Part shown: piece by piece, positions 40,586-49,999 of the stretch
How the letters are laid out: every line of letters begins with the position of its first letter
How positions within the stretch are numbered: the stretch's first letter is position 1
From: Gemmatimonadota bacterium
GTDB lineage: Bacteria > Gemmatimonadota > Gemmatimonadetes > Longimicrobiales > Gaopeijiaceae
DNA length: 58,209 nt
NCBI GenBank assembly: GCA_022340755.1
Contig: JAJDNI010000276.1
Location: 1 to 58,209, forward strand
Direction: 5' to 3'
Notes under the pieces: model-generated
Databases searched by the model: none
Told to the model about the DNA's origin: nothing
The model's input: only the letters and a program-made list of their open reading frames with translations
Program-made: the position numbers and the translations under genes

Positions 40586-43102
40586 ATGGCCACGGCCCGG
40601 AAGCGGGAACGGATCATCTCGCGTTTCATCGAAGAAGAGATGCGGGAGTCCTTCCTCGACTACTCGATGTCGGTCATCGTCCAGCGCGCCCTGCCGGACG
40701 TGCGAGACGGACTCAAGCCCGTGCACCGCCGCATCCTCTACGCGATGCACGAGTTGGGGCTCATGCCCGACCGAGCATACAAGAAGTGCGCGACCGTCGT
40801 CGGAGACGTGCTGGGCAAGTACCACCCGCACGGGGACACCGCGGTCTACGACGCCCTCGTGCGCATGGTGCAGGACTTCTCCTTGCGCTACCCGCTCATC
40901 GACGGACAGGGCAACTTCGGCTCCATCGATGGGGACAACGCCGCGGCGTACAGGTACACCGAGGCCCGTCTTCGGGCTCTGGCGGTGCACCTGCTCGACG
41001 ACATCCAGAAGGAGACCGTTCCCCTCCAACCCAACTTCGACAACCGGCTATCCGAGCCCGTGGTGCTGCCGGCGCGCTTCCCGAATCTCCTGGTGAACGG
41101 GTCGTCGGGGATCGCCGTGGGCATGAGCACGAACGTCCCGCCGCACAACCTCCGGGAGATCGCCGCCGGAGTGAAGCAGCTCGTGATCGACCCCGACTGC
41201 ACCGTCGAGGACCTCATGCGCCATGTCCCCGGCCCCGACTTCCCCACGGGCGGCTTCGTGGTGGGCCTCGACGGCGTCCGGGACATGTACACCACCGGGA
41301 GGGGTCGCGTGGTCATGCGCGCCCGGGTGGTCAAGGAGGCGCGGCGGGGCGGCAAGGAGCAGCTGGTGGTCACCGAGCTGCCGTACGCGGTCTCCAAGTC
41401 CAAGGTCATCGAGCAGATCGCCGAGCTCGCGCGGCGGGGCAAGGCGGAAGAGATCGCCGACATCCGGGACGAGACGGACCGGGACGGGATCCGACTCGTC
41501 ATCGAGCTGAAGCGGAGCGCCAAGGCCGGCAAGGTGCTCAACCAGCTGTACCGGCGCACCAGCCTGCAGTCGACCTTCGGCGCCATCATGCTGGCGCTGG
41601 ACCATGGGCAGCCCCGCGAGTTCAACCTCAAGGAGATGCTCGAGCGATTCCGGGACCACCGCCTGGATGTCATCCAGAAGCGGTGCCGCTTCGACCTCGA
41701 GAAGGCCGAGGCCGAGCGGCACATCGTCGAAGGGCTCCTGGTGGCGCTTCAGCACATCGACGAGGTGGTGAAGATCATCCGGGGCTCCAAGAACAAGGCT
41801 CAGGCGTCGGAGAAGCTCCAGGACCGATTCGGGCTGAGCGAGGTCCAGGCCGACGCCATCCTGAACATGCGCCTGCACCGCCTCACGGCCCTCGAGCGGT
41901 CGCACCTGAAGGCGCGTCTCTCCGAGCTGCGGGCGCAGATCAAGGAGCTGAAGGCGATCCTCGCGTCGGAGGAGCGGCAGCTCGAGGTGATGCTGGAGGA
42001 GCTCGGCGAGGTCGTGAAGATGTGGGGCGACGGGCGCCGCACCGTTCTCCTGGAGGAAGGGCGGGACGAAGGCGGGAAGGGCGAGGAGGCGGCCGTCGAG
42101 CAGCAGATCGCCGACGAGGACGTGGTCGTCACCCTCAGCCACGAGGGCTTCGTCAAGCGCATTCCCATGCACCTCTACAGGAGGCGCGTTTCGGCGGGGA
42201 AGGCGTTAGCGGGTATGGAGCGCTACGAGGATGACTATCTGGAGCGTGTGTTCGTGGCGCGCACGGCCGGGTGGATCCTGTCGTTCACCGAGCAGGGGCA
42301 GTGCTTCTTCCTGCCGGTGATGGACGTTCCCGAGAGCGCCCGGGCGTCCCGGGGCCAGTCCATCTACGCCCTCGTCGACGGGGCGGACCGCAGGGATCCC
42401 ATCGTGTCGATGATCGCGATCGACGATCTGGGCGCCCAGGCCCGCGTGCTCCTCTTCCTGTCGCGGGGGGGCGTGGTGAAACGCACGGACCTGTCCGACT
42501 TCTCCAACCCCCGTGCTGGGGGGATCATCGCGGCGGGGCTCAAGAAGGGCGATCGCATTCTGGAGGTGGCGCTGTCGGATGGCCTGGCGGAGGTCATGCT
42601 CCTGTCCAGCGCCGGCCGGGCCATCCGCTTCGCGGAAGACGAGATCCCGGTGGTGGGGCGCACGGCGCAAGGCGTGAAGGGCATCGGCCTCAAGGGCTCC
42701 GAGGAAGTGGTGGGTATGGTGCTGGTCCGTCGCGAGGCGTCCGTTCTGACGGTGGGCGAGGACGCCATGGGCAAGCGCACGGCCGTGAGCGAGTTCCCGC
42801 TACAGAAGCGTGGCGGCATGGGGAACCTGGTGACGGCTTCGGGTGGTGGTGGCGCCAGGCTGGTGGCGGCCCTCGAGGTGCTCGACGCCGACGAGGTCAT
42901 GCTCGTGACGGCCGGGGGTCAGGTCAGTCGGGTGGAGGCGTCGTCCATCCCGGTGCGGGGGAGACGGACCCAGGGTCGCAAACTCGTGAAGCTCGTTGCC
43001 GGAGATCGGGTCGTGGAGGTCACGCGATCCCAGGAGGGGGGTGGAGCGCCCGCTGCGGATCCCCTGGCCGGGAGCGACGGGCAGCTGGATCTGCTGGGGT
43101 AG
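40586..43102 (+). CDS. gyrA: DNA gyrase subunit A
   Basis: An 838-residue type II topoisomerase subunit; ATG 40586 follows GGAGAAGG. The breakage-reunion domain includes [31 protein letters not shown] (22-52), the quinolone region [10 protein letters not shown] (80-89; Thr85 and Asp89 align with E. coli Ser83 and Asp87), and the catalytic tyrosine in YRYTEARL (Y124). A coiled-coil tower and a six-bladed C-terminal pinwheel (from about residue 505) follow. The GyrA box, usually QRRGGKG, reads QKRGGMG near residue 730. That box and the pinwheel favour gyrase over topoisomerase IV, though the deviation leaves a small doubt. gyrB is not in the window. Confidence 0.9.
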   Translation: MATARKRERIISRFIEEEMRESFLDYSMSVIVQRALPDVRDGLKPVHRRILYAMHELGLMPDRAYKKCATVVGDVLGKYHPHGDTAVYDALVRMVQDFSLRYPLIDGQGNFGSIDGDNAAAYRYTEARLRALAVHLLDDIQKETVPLQPNFDNRLSEPVVLPARFPNLLVNGSSGIAVGMSTNVPPHNLREIAAGVKQLVIDPDCTVEDLMRHVPGPDFPTGGFVVGLDGVRDMYTTGRGRVVMRARVVKEARRGGKEQLVVTELPYAVSKSKVIEQIAELARRGKAEEIADIRDETDRDGIRLVIELKRSAKAGKVLNQLYRRTSLQSTFGAIMLALDHGQPREFNLKEMLERFRDHRLDVIQKRCRFDLEKAEAERHIVEGLLVALQHIDEVVKIIRGSKNKAQASEKLQDRFGLSEVQADAILNMRLHRLTALERSHLKARLSELRAQIKELKAILASEERQLEVMLEELGEVVKMWGDGRRTVLLEEGRDEGGKGEEAAVEQQIADEDVVVTLSHEGFVKRIPMHLYRRRVSAGKALAGMERYEDDYLERVFVARTAGWILSFTEQGQCFFLPVMDVPESARASRGQSIYALVDGADRRDPIVSMIAIDDLGAQARVLLFLSRGGVVKRTDLSDFSNPRAGGIIAAGLKKGDRILEVALSDGLAEVMLLSSAGRAIRFAEDEIPVVGRTAQGVKGIGLKGSEEVVGMVLVRREASVLTVGEDAMGKRTAVSEFPLQKRGGMGNLVTASGGGGARLVAALEVLDADEVMLVTAGGQVSRVEASSIPVRGRRTQGRKLVKLVAGDRVVEVTRSQEGGGAPAADPLAGSDGQLDLLG

Positions 43103-43120
43103 CCGCTGGCACCAGGTCGG

Positions 43121-43969
43121 CTATCGGAAGGCCGTCCTCAGCCCGCGTGTCAGCACCACGGGGGGCACGGACGTGTGCCCCTCGTCATCGAACACCTGCG
43201 TGGTCATTCTGAGGGACGGGTAGGCGCGGCCCTCCAGACGCGAGGCCATCTCGCGCATGTTCGTGACGAACCTGAACATGTCCACGCCGGGGATGCCGGC
43301 TCCTTCCTCCAGCGCGCCCACCCCCATGAACAGGGTGGCGTCCACGTCCTTCGTCCTGGAGGCCATCTTCTCCTCGAGGTCGAAGAGCACGGCGTTGTCC
43401 CACCAGATGGACGGGCTCCCGGCGATGTAGTGGTCGAAGCTGCCCGGATTCGACAGCAGCGCGTACAGGGTGAAGAGCCCACCCAGGGAGCAACCGAAGA
43501 GTGTCCCCTTGCCCTCGACCGGATATCGCTCCGCGACGAAGGGCATCACCTCGTCCTCCAGAAACGCCAGAAACTCGGCGGCTCGTCCCATGCGACGCCC
43601 CTCGGGGAGCGCGGGCTTCCAGTCGGGGTTCATCCGGCGCCCCATGGCCTCGAAGCTCGCGTCCGACGTGGGCGTGAGGTCACGGTTCCTGATCTCTCCC
43701 TGGAGCATCGGGTCCTCCACCCCGTAGGCGATGCCCACCACGAGGATGGGGGGCAGGAGGCCGAAGAGGTTGTGCATGAGGCGCGTCATCTCTGCGGCGG
43801 TGTTGAACCAGATGTCCGCGTCGGTGACGTACAGCACGGGGTACGCTTCCCGCGGGGGCAGGCGAGGGTTCTGTGTGGGTGAGGCCACCCAGATCTGGTA
43901 GTCGGCCTCGGCGTGCCTTGAGGTCAGCTCGTGGACCTCGGAGCGCGGCAGGGTGACGGGGCGGGGCAT
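43121..43969 (-). CDS. Alpha/beta-hydrolase esterase (enterochelin-esterase/esterase D-like)
   Basis: A 282-residue protein; ATG 43969 is preceded by GAGGAAG. The esterase-type hydrolase core shows YPVLYVTDADIWFN, then ILVVGIAYG, the nucleophile elbow GTLFGCSLGGLFTLYALL (GCSLGG, catalytic Ser) and the YIAGSPSIWWDN motif typical of the IroE/Fes-like esterase family; a His in DDEGHTSVPP near the end completes the triad. Members hydrolyse siderophore or other esters; no siderophore genes are nearby, so the substrate stays open. It is convergent with gyrA (18 bp). Confidence 0.85.
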   Translation of the reverse strand: MPRPVTLPRSEVHELTSRHAEADYQIWVASPTQNPRLPPREAYPVLYVTDADIWFNTAAEMTRLMHNLFGLLPPILVVGIAYGVEDPMLQGEIRNRDLTPTSDASFEAMGRRMNPDWKPALPEGRRMGRAAEFLAFLEDEVMPFVAERYPVEGKGTLFGCSLGGLFTLYALLSNPGSFDHYIAGSPSIWWDNAVLFDLEEKMASRTKDVDATLFMGVGALEEGAGIPGVDMFRFVTNMREMASRLEGRAYPSLRMTTQVFDDEGHTSVPPVVLTRGLRTAFR

Positions 43970-44011
43970 GACGGTCTTCCTCGTGGTCGGGGCAACGAGG
44001 GACAAGCTCGC

Positions 44012-44030
44012 ACCTCACGTTGCGTGAGGT
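44012..44030. promoter_or_regulatory. Perfect palindrome upstream of the esterase gene
   Basis: ACCTCACG (44012-44019), TTG, CGTGAGGT (44023-44030): an 8-bp inverted repeat about 45 bp upstream of the esterase start. It could be an operator for a dimeric repressor or a transcript hairpin; no candidate regulator is adjacent. Confidence 0.4.
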
Positions 44031-44111
44031 TCAAGGGGGGAGCGAGACTCCTCACGCAGGGGCGGCCCGCGAAGGTTCGCAGGCCGCCGTATCCGGTGGC
44101 GAGCCGTCGTC

Positions 44112-44134
44112 CCGGGGAGGCCCGGCCTCCCCGG
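44112..44134 (-). terminator. GC-rich hairpin after the M28 peptidase gene
   Basis: CCGGGGAGG (44112-44120) and CCTCCCCGG (44126-44134) form a perfect 9-bp stem with a 5-base loop, 22 bp past the peptidase stop on the minus strand. No U-run follows. Confidence 0.5.
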
Positions 44135-44155
44135 ACCAACGACACGCCTGCAGCG

Positions 44156-45913
44156 CTATCTGCGCTCCTGCAAGACCGCGTTCACGGTGACCCGCTTGCC
44201 GTCACGCTCCACGACGATCTTCACCACGTCGCCGGGCTTCCTGTCCCGGAGCGCGTAGGTGTAGGCGTAGATATCCGCGATGGGTTTCCCGTCGAACTCC
44301 ACGACCACGTCGCCCGCCTGGAGGCCGGCCTTCTCGGCGGGGCTCCCCTCTCGCACGCCCGTGAGGCGCAGCCCGAAGTCGCGTGGGGTCATGTCGGGGA
44401 TCGTGCCCAGATAGGGACCGTAGCCACGGCTCCGCTCCGTCTCCGACTCCGCGGGCGGCGGCGGCTCCTGCTCCACCGGGGTCAGGCTCATGGCCACCAT
44501 GTTGCGGGTTCCGGCGAGGTGCCGGACGATTCCCGTGGCGAGATCCGTGATCCGATCGATTCCGCCGGGCACGATCTTTTGCCAGTCGTCGGTGGCTCGG
44601 TGGTAGTCGGCGTGGGTGTTGGTGAAGAAGTGGAGGACCGGGACGCCGGCACCGTAGAACGAAGAGTGATCCGACGGGCCGTACCCGTCCGGCGCGAAGC
44701 CCAGCTTCATGGGTTGCGCCAGGCCGTCGTTGACCTGCGTCACGAGGGCGTCCCACTCCTTCGCGGTGCCCATCCCGAAGACGGTGACCTGGTCATCCAC
44801 CATCCGGCCCACCATGTCGAGATTGAGCATGGCCACCGCCTTCGACAGGTCCACCGTCGGATGGGCCACGTAGTACGCGGATCCCCAGAGGCCCCGCTCC
44901 TCGCCGGTGAACGCGATGAAGACCACGCTCCGCTCCGGGCGAGGCCCGGTCGCGAGCTTTCCGGCGATCTCGAGCACGCCGGCAACGCCGCTCGCGTTGT
45001 CGTCGGCGCCGTTGTGGACGGCGTGTACGTCGGGGTCGAGAGACCCTTCGCCTCCCCATCCGAGGTGGTCGAAGTGACCTCCCACAATGATGGTCTGGGC
45101 CTCGAGGGAGGGGTCTGACCCGACAAGCACCGCCACCACGTTGCGGGCCTCGGTGGTGGTGGGGCGCACGTCGGTCTGCAGATGGGCCGGGGCGCCCGCC
45201 TGGGCAGCCTGGCGCACGGCCGCGGCGCGGGACGCGGCGACCGCGACCACCGGGATGGCCAGGGCGTTCCTGATCTCGCCCTCCGGGCTGGGCAGCTCCA
45301 TGCCGTCGGGAAGAAGCACCAGCAGCCCAGCGGCGCTACGCGCGGCGGCCATCGTCGCCTTGAAGTGGGGCTCGCCGCGTATGCTGTGTCCGCTGGAATC
45401 CTCGGGGTCGCCCCACTCCACTACCAGGACCCTGCCGGCCACCTCCATGTGGGAGAACGGGTCGTCGGGGTCGTCGGGGCGGCTCAGTCCGGTGCCCCAG
45501 TAGGCAAGCGGGGCATCCACGGTGGCGCTCGCCGAGAAACCGAACGGCACCCAGTCCTTGCCCTGGGCGTAGGGCCGGTTGGAGATTGCCAGGCCGTTGG
45601 ACGGGCCGACCTCAGCACCCTTGCGGATGGGAAAGGGCTGGAAGAACGAGCCGTCGGTCCCGCCCGGCTGCAGCCCCATGGTGCGGAAGCGGTCGGCGAT
45701 GTACTCGGCGGCACAAAGGGCGCCGGGTGATCCGATCTCGCGCCCCTCGAGAGCGTCGTCGGCGAGGTAGCGGATGTCGGCCAGGGGCCCGGAGAACCCG
45801 GCGGTGATGGGCTTGGGGTTGGGACAGGTGGCGGCTTGCTGGGCCGCCGCCGGCAGAGACAGCATCGCCAGGAGCGGGAGGGTCCAGACGCTCCGGCGCG
45901 TGATGGCAGACAT
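44156..45913 (-). CDS. Secreted M28-family metallo-aminopeptidase with PDZ domain
   Basis: A 585-residue exported peptidase; ATG 45913 starts the signal MSAITRRSVWTLPLLAMLSLPAAAQQA. Residues about 40-110 and a PA-like insert (about 120-240) precede the M28 zinc-peptidase core: VGGHFDHLG (first His/Asp ligands), HNGADDNASGVAGVLEIA (bridging Asp), FTGEERGLWGS (catalytic Glu pair) and the late ligands in LDMVGRM and GPSDHSSFYGAG. The last about 90 residues form a PDZ domain (RDFGLRLTGVREGSPAEKAGLQAGDVVVEFDGKPI). The enzyme would release N-terminal amino acids in the periplasm or outside. It is divergent from the TolB-like lipoprotein with only 9 bp between starts. Confidence 0.92.
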   Translation of the reverse strand: MSAITRRSVWTLPLLAMLSLPAAAQQAATCPNPKPITAGFSGPLADIRYLADDALEGREIGSPGALCAAEYIADRFRTMGLQPGGTDGSFFQPFPIRKGAEVGPSNGLAISNRPYAQGKDWVPFGFSASATVDAPLAYWGTGLSRPDDPDDPFSHMEVAGRVLVVEWGDPEDSSGHSIRGEPHFKATMAAARSAAGLLVLLPDGMELPSPEGEIRNALAIPVVAVAASRAAAVRQAAQAGAPAHLQTDVRPTTTEARNVVAVLVGSDPSLEAQTIIVGGHFDHLGWGGEGSLDPDVHAVHNGADDNASGVAGVLEIAGKLATGPRPERSVVFIAFTGEERGLWGSAYYVAHPTVDLSKAVAMLNLDMVGRMVDDQVTVFGMGTAKEWDALVTQVNDGLAQPMKLGFAPDGYGPSDHSSFYGAGVPVLHFFTNTHADYHRATDDWQKIVPGGIDRITDLATGIVRHLAGTRNMVAMSLTPVEQEPPPPAESETERSRGYGPYLGTIPDMTPRDFGLRLTGVREGSPAEKAGLQAGDVVVEFDGKPIADIYAYTYALRDRKPGDVVKIVVERDGKRVTVNAVLQERR

Positions 45914-45922
45914 GTTGTACCT

Positions 45923-47065
45923 ATGGAAAAGGTGACGTTCGTGATTCATCGATCAGTTCTTCCGGTGATGGGGCTCGCGTGTGCGGCTCTCCTGGTAGCC
46001 TGTTCCCCCAAGGGAGACAAGGCCGACACTGGAGGAGCGCCGGGGGGTGGGGGCGCCATGGCGGCGGGCAAGGACGCCTCGTCGTTCATCGCCCCCGACG
46101 AGGTTCATCTGAAGAACCTCCGACAGCTGACCTTCGGCGGTGAGAACGCCGAGGCATACTACTCTTTCGACGGCTCCAAGCTCATCTATCAGGCCCACAA
46201 GCCCGGTACCCAGTGCGACCAGATCTACATCCTGGACCTGGCGACGGGTGAGTCCCACATGGTGAGCACCGGAAAGGGCCGGACCACCTGCTCCTACTTC
46301 TACCCGAAGGGCGACAAGATCCTCTACTCGTCCACACACCTGGCCGGCGACTCCTGCCCGCCGCCGCCGGACATGTCCAAGGGATACGTCTGGGCGGTGT
46401 ACAAGAGCTACGACGTGTTCGAGGCCAACGTGGACGGCTCGGATCTGCACCAGCTCACCAACACGGAAGGGTACGATGCCGAGTCGACGTTCTCACCGCT
46501 TGGAGACAGGATTGTCTTCACCAGCGATCGGGACGGCGACCTCGACCTCTACACGATGGCGCCGGACGGCTCCGACGTGAAGCGCTTGACGAACAAGCCG
46601 GGATACGACGGAGGTGCCTTCTACTCCCCCGACGGCTCCAAGATCGTGTGGCGCGCGCACTACCCGGAGCCCGGCCCCGAGCTCGACGACTACAGGTCGC
46701 TCCTCGCGGAGGGTCTCATCCGGCCGGGAGAGCTGGAGATCATGGTGATGAACGCCGACGGCTCGGACCAGCACCAGATCACCAACCTGGGTGGCGCGAG
46801 CTTCGCGCCGTATTGGTACCCCTCCGGGCAGAAGATCATCTTCAGCTCCAACTACCTGGATCCCGCAGGGCGCGAGTTCGACCTCTTCATGGTCAACGTC
46901 GACGGCACCGGCCTCGAGCAGATCACGTACACTCCGGGCTTCGACGGCTTCCCCGTGTTCAGCCCCGACGGCAAGCACCTGGTCTTCGCCTCGAACCGGA
47001 ACAACGGCGGGACCAACGACACCAACATCTTCATCGCCGATTGGGTGGAGGATCCGGGAAGCTGA
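45923..47065 (+). CDS. TolB-like WD40/beta-propeller lipoprotein
   Basis: A 380-residue lipoprotein; ATG 45923 is used, but GTG 45941 (better spaced from AAAAGG) would also keep the signal RSVLPVMGLACAALLVACS (lipobox LVAC). The mature part is a beta-propeller of PD40/TolB-type repeats: LRQLTFGGENAEAYYSFDGSKLIY, QLTNTEGYDAESTFSPLGDRIVFTSDRDGDLDLYTM, RLTNKPGYDGGAFYSPDGSKIVW and so on, at least six units. TolB itself is part of the Tol-Pal envelope system; no tol genes are here, so this is one of many secreted propellers, with an unknown partner. Confidence 0.85.
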   Translation: MEKVTFVIHRSVLPVMGLACAALLVACSPKGDKADTGGAPGGGGAMAAGKDASSFIAPDEVHLKNLRQLTFGGENAEAYYSFDGSKLIYQAHKPGTQCDQIYILDLATGESHMVSTGKGRTTCSYFYPKGDKILYSSTHLAGDSCPPPPDMSKGYVWAVYKSYDVFEANVDGSDLHQLTNTEGYDAESTFSPLGDRIVFTSDRDGDLDLYTMAPDGSDVKRLTNKPGYDGGAFYSPDGSKIVWRAHYPEPGPELDDYRSLLAEGLIRPGELEIMVMNADGSDQHQITNLGGASFAPYWYPSGQKIIFSSNYLDPAGREFDLFMVNVDGTGLEQITYTPGFDGFPVFSPDGKHLVFASNRNNGGTNDTNIFIADWVEDPGS

Positions 47066-47140
47066 GCGGGGGCGAGTCACCGCGCGGCGGCGGTTGACCG
47101 GTCCCCGGAAGGCGAGCGCGCAGACGTCGCGGGACGAGTG

Positions 47141-47782
47141 TCATCCGTTCCCGCGCAGCCTCCGGAGCTCGGAGTCGGGGTACCGCTCCAGGAACTGCGA
47201 CAGGATCCGGTGGGTGAGACCCCAGACGATCTCACCCGCCACGCGGTAGCAGGGGAAGGTGCGGGTACCACCTGGCAGGGGGATGTCCACCTCCCCGCCG
47301 GTCTCGGGGGCGCGCAGCTGCTCCAGGGTGACCCAGTGCACCGCGTCGACCTCCCGACTGGCCACCCGGGCTTCGATGTCGGCACGGACGCCGAACACGA
47401 ACGGAGCGATGAGCAGCTTGGGCAGGCGCACGCTCCGGGGGACCACCTCGTCCAGGCGCCCCAGGTGGGAGCCGTTGGAGCCCAGGTCGATGCCCGTTTC
47501 CTCACGGGCCTCGCGAACCGCGGTGTCCAGCAGCGACGGGTCGCCGGGATCCCGGCGGCCGCCGGGGAGCGCCATGTGCCCGGACCAGGGATCGCGCTCG
47601 GAGCGCGCGCGCTTGATGAGAAGGAGATCGAGATGCTCGCCGCCCCGCAGGATCAGCGCCACCGCGGCCTGGAGCGTGTCGTCATCCGGTACCGGAGGGT
47701 CGTTGGCGTCGGCGGCGTACGATGCAAGGGCTTCGCCGACGATCCAGAAGCGGGGGTCGGTCTCGAGAGGGCTGGGCATCAC
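47141..47782 (-). CDS. Nudix hydrolase (CoA pyrophosphatase-like)
   Basis: About 213 residues from GTG 47782 (ATG 47779 is directly next). The Nudix core is ALPGGRRDPGDPSLLDTAVREAREETGID; REAREETG holds the catalytic glutamates. An LLLIKRARSERDPWSGHMALPGG context and the GDxSLLxTAxRE layout match the NudL/CoA-pyrophosphatase group, in which the earlier Glu of the box is here Asp (RRDPGD). Such enzymes cleave CoA or other nucleoside diphosphate derivatives. It is convergent with the TolB-like gene. Confidence 0.87.
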   Translation of the reverse strand: MMPSPLETDPRFWIVGEALASYAADANDPPVPDDDTLQAAVALILRGGEHLDLLLIKRARSERDPWSGHMALPGGRRDPGDPSLLDTAVREAREETGIDLGSNGSHLGRLDEVVPRSVRLPKLLIAPFVFGVRADIEARVASREVDAVHWVTLEQLRAPETGGEVDIPLPGGTRTFPCYRVAGEIVWGLTHRILSQFLERYPDSELRRLRGNG

Positions 47783-47883
47783 GCCAAGCTAGCCGCGGCC
47801 CGGCCGTGGGTTCAACCGGCCGGACCCGACGCACCGCCGTGGGACCTACCCTGCCCCCCGCCTTTGGTCGGATGAATGCGCGC

Positions 47884-49158
47884 TCAGGGCCGGTCGGGGT
47901 GCTGCACATGGAAACGTACGACGCGCTGCACTCCGAGGTCGTCCCGGGTCACCGCCCACACCGTGTCGGCCTTGAACACCGGCGTGGGGTACAAGCTGAA
48001 GTCTTTGGGGGTCTGCACGTCACCCAGGTACGTGCCGTCTGGCAGGAAGACGTCCAGCACCACGGGCTGTCGCCAGCGCGTCGGCATCGAGTCGGGGTCT
48101 TTGGGGTCGTAGTCGGGGTTCTCCTCCTCCACCCCCGTCTGGGGGACCTGCACCCAGATGCGCCCATCCAGGCCCGCCATGAGGCTACCGAAGGGGGGCT
48201 TCTGGTCGGGGATGCCGGGCCCGTTCCACTTCCACCCCGGAGCCATGCGCCGGAAGTTCTTGATGATGCTCTGCTCTGCGGCCTCCTTCTCTCCGGCGGC
48301 CACCGGCAGGGGCTCGTAAGCCCGCTCGATGCGTAGGGGGGGCTGGGTGGTGCGCAGGAGATCGATCCTGTAGTCGGTGCTCACCCCGTCGATGAAGTAG
48401 CCGTCGGGATGGAACGTCGCCGCCTCCGATGGGGCGAAGGGCACGGTATTCCGCGAAGCGCTCTTGCCGTCCTCGGAACGCGCCTCCACGAACCACTCCT
48501 TGAAGTCTCTTCTGGGGTAGGGCAGTGTGTCCTGGGGCGTCCCGTCGGGGGCGATCCGGGCCAGGCCCATGCGCCAATCCGAGAGGTCCGCCGTCGGGTC
48601 CAGAAGGACCCGGATGTAGCTGTTGTCCTCACGGTCGATCCACAGCGGGTCGGAGGTCTGGAACCCTCCACGCACCACCGGCCACTCCTCCAGGGCGGAG
48701 CCGTCGGGGGCGTACACCTGGACGCGGCCGTTACCGGGGTCCCGGACCAGGATCCGGCCGTCGGAGAGCACCCCTACCGCGTTGGGCTGCTTGAGTTCTC
48801 CGGGGCCCTCACCCTTCTTGCCCAGGGTCTTCCGCCACGTCCCGTCGGGGGCGTACGCGCGCAGCTCGGCGGCCTGCCGGTCCAGGACGTAGATGGTGCC
48901 GTCGGCGCCAACAGCCAAGGAGGTGACCTGGCCGAAGAGATAGTTCAGGTCCTGGCTGTCCATCTCGCCGATGGAGACGTCGGGGACCAGAGTGCCCGGC
49001 TCCACCCACATGCTTCCCGAGACGGTGCGCACCACCAGGGTGTCGCCCAGGGTGGAGCGGACGACCTGGGGTCCGGCGGCGGAGCGGTCGGTGCCGCAGG
49101 CGATCAGGAAGAGGGCGAAGAGGGGTGCCAGGGGCCAGGCGCGGTGGACGTGCTTCAT
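47884..49158 (-). CDS. Six-bladed beta-propeller lipoprotein (NHL type)
   Basis: A 424-residue lipoprotein from ATG 49158. Signal: MKHVHRAWPLAPLFALFLIAC (lipobox LIAC). Propeller blades: VTSLAVGADGTIYVLDRQAAELRAYAPDGTWRKTLGKKGEGPGELKQPNAVGVLSDGRILVRDPGNGRVQVYAPDG, with the GxGPGEL signature also seen in the protein at 6983. Later blades are longer and less regular. The ligand is unknown. It is divided from queE (upstream on the same strand) by 110 bp. Confidence 0.83.
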   Translation of the reverse strand: MKHVHRAWPLAPLFALFLIACGTDRSAAGPQVVRSTLGDTLVVRTVSGSMWVEPGTLVPDVSIGEMDSQDLNYLFGQVTSLAVGADGTIYVLDRQAAELRAYAPDGTWRKTLGKKGEGPGELKQPNAVGVLSDGRILVRDPGNGRVQVYAPDGSALEEWPVVRGGFQTSDPLWIDREDNSYIRVLLDPTADLSDWRMGLARIAPDGTPQDTLPYPRRDFKEWFVEARSEDGKSASRNTVPFAPSEAATFHPDGYFIDGVSTDYRIDLLRTTQPPLRIERAYEPLPVAAGEKEAAEQSIIKNFRRMAPGWKWNGPGIPDQKPPFGSLMAGLDGRIWVQVPQTGVEEENPDYDPKDPDSMPTRWRQPVVLDVFLPDGTYLGDVQTPKDFSLYPTPVFKADTVWAVTRDDLGVQRVVRFHVQHPDRP

Positions 49159-49268
49159 GACTCGAATCCATGTCTTCGAGGAGCGGCCGGTTCCCTTTCT
49201 AGGACGAGTGTGGCGCATCATTGGTTGCGGACGAGGTCTGACCGCGCCCGTGCACCCGCCTACCTTCG

Positions 49269-49958
49269 TCACACTCCTGGGCGTGTCGGACCCCAGATCA
49301 GCTTGTGGATCTGCATCTGGAAGCGCACGGGCAGCTTATCCTCCAGAATCCACCGTGCCAACTCCTCAAGGTCTACCTCGTCCCAGACGGGAGAGACCAG
49401 AAGCGCCCGCAGGGAGCCTTCGGCCACCCTCTCGCCGAGTTTCCGCTCGGATATGACGCCGCGCATCCACTCGTAGTCCCCGCGATCCTTCACCACGAAC
49501 TTGAGCTCGTCGGTGGGGCCCAGATGGTCGAGGTTGGACCAGAGGTTCCGGTGGCTCTCGCCGGAGCCCGGGCACTTGAGATCCATGATCTTGTGTGCCC
49601 GGGGGTCCAGGGGCGCCACGTCGAACGCTCCGGATGTTTCCACCAGAACGGTGAAGCCCGCGTCCAAGAGCATCGTCACCAGCGGGAACGCGTTGGTGTG
49701 GGCCAGGGGCTCGCCGCCCGTGACCTCAACCAGGGACGTGCCCAGTGCCTTCACCCGTTCCACGATCTCGGCGAGCGTCATGCGCTCTCCCCCGTGGAAC
49801 GCGTATGCCGTGTCACACCAGATGCAGCGCAGGGGGCACCCCGTGAGGCGCACGAACGTGCATGGCATCCCCGCCCACGTGGACTCGCCCTGGATGGAGT
49901 GGAAGATCTCCGTGATGCGCAGGAACGGCCCCGTCGGGTCTCCGGCCGCGGCCGGCAT
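49269..49958 (-). CDS. queE: 7-carboxy-7-deazaguanine synthase
   Basis: A radical-SAM enzyme converting 6-carboxytetrahydropterin to 7-carboxy-7-deazaguanine in the queuosine pathway. From ATG 49958 it is 229 residues; a longer form reaching into the proline dehydrogenase 3' end is possible but unlikely. Motifs: ITEIFHSIQGEST (15-27), the cluster motif CPLRCIWCDT (C41, C45, C48, C-x3-C-x2-C), VEVTGGEPLAH (SAM-binding GGEP) and DLKCPGSGE. queG lies about 7 kb away; the other que genes are not in the window. Confidence 0.92.
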   Translation of the reverse strand: MPAAAGDPTGPFLRITEIFHSIQGESTWAGMPCTFVRLTGCPLRCIWCDTAYAFHGGERMTLAEIVERVKALGTSLVEVTGGEPLAHTNAFPLVTMLLDAGFTVLVETSGAFDVAPLDPRAHKIMDLKCPGSGESHRNLWSNLDHLGPTDELKFVVKDRGDYEWMRGVISERKLGERVAEGSLRALLVSPVWDEVDLEELARWILEDKLPVRFQMQIHKLIWGPTRPGV

Positions 49959-49999
49959 GCCTTGCCGGCGAGCGGGAATGGAGCCGGCCCCGTCCACGG

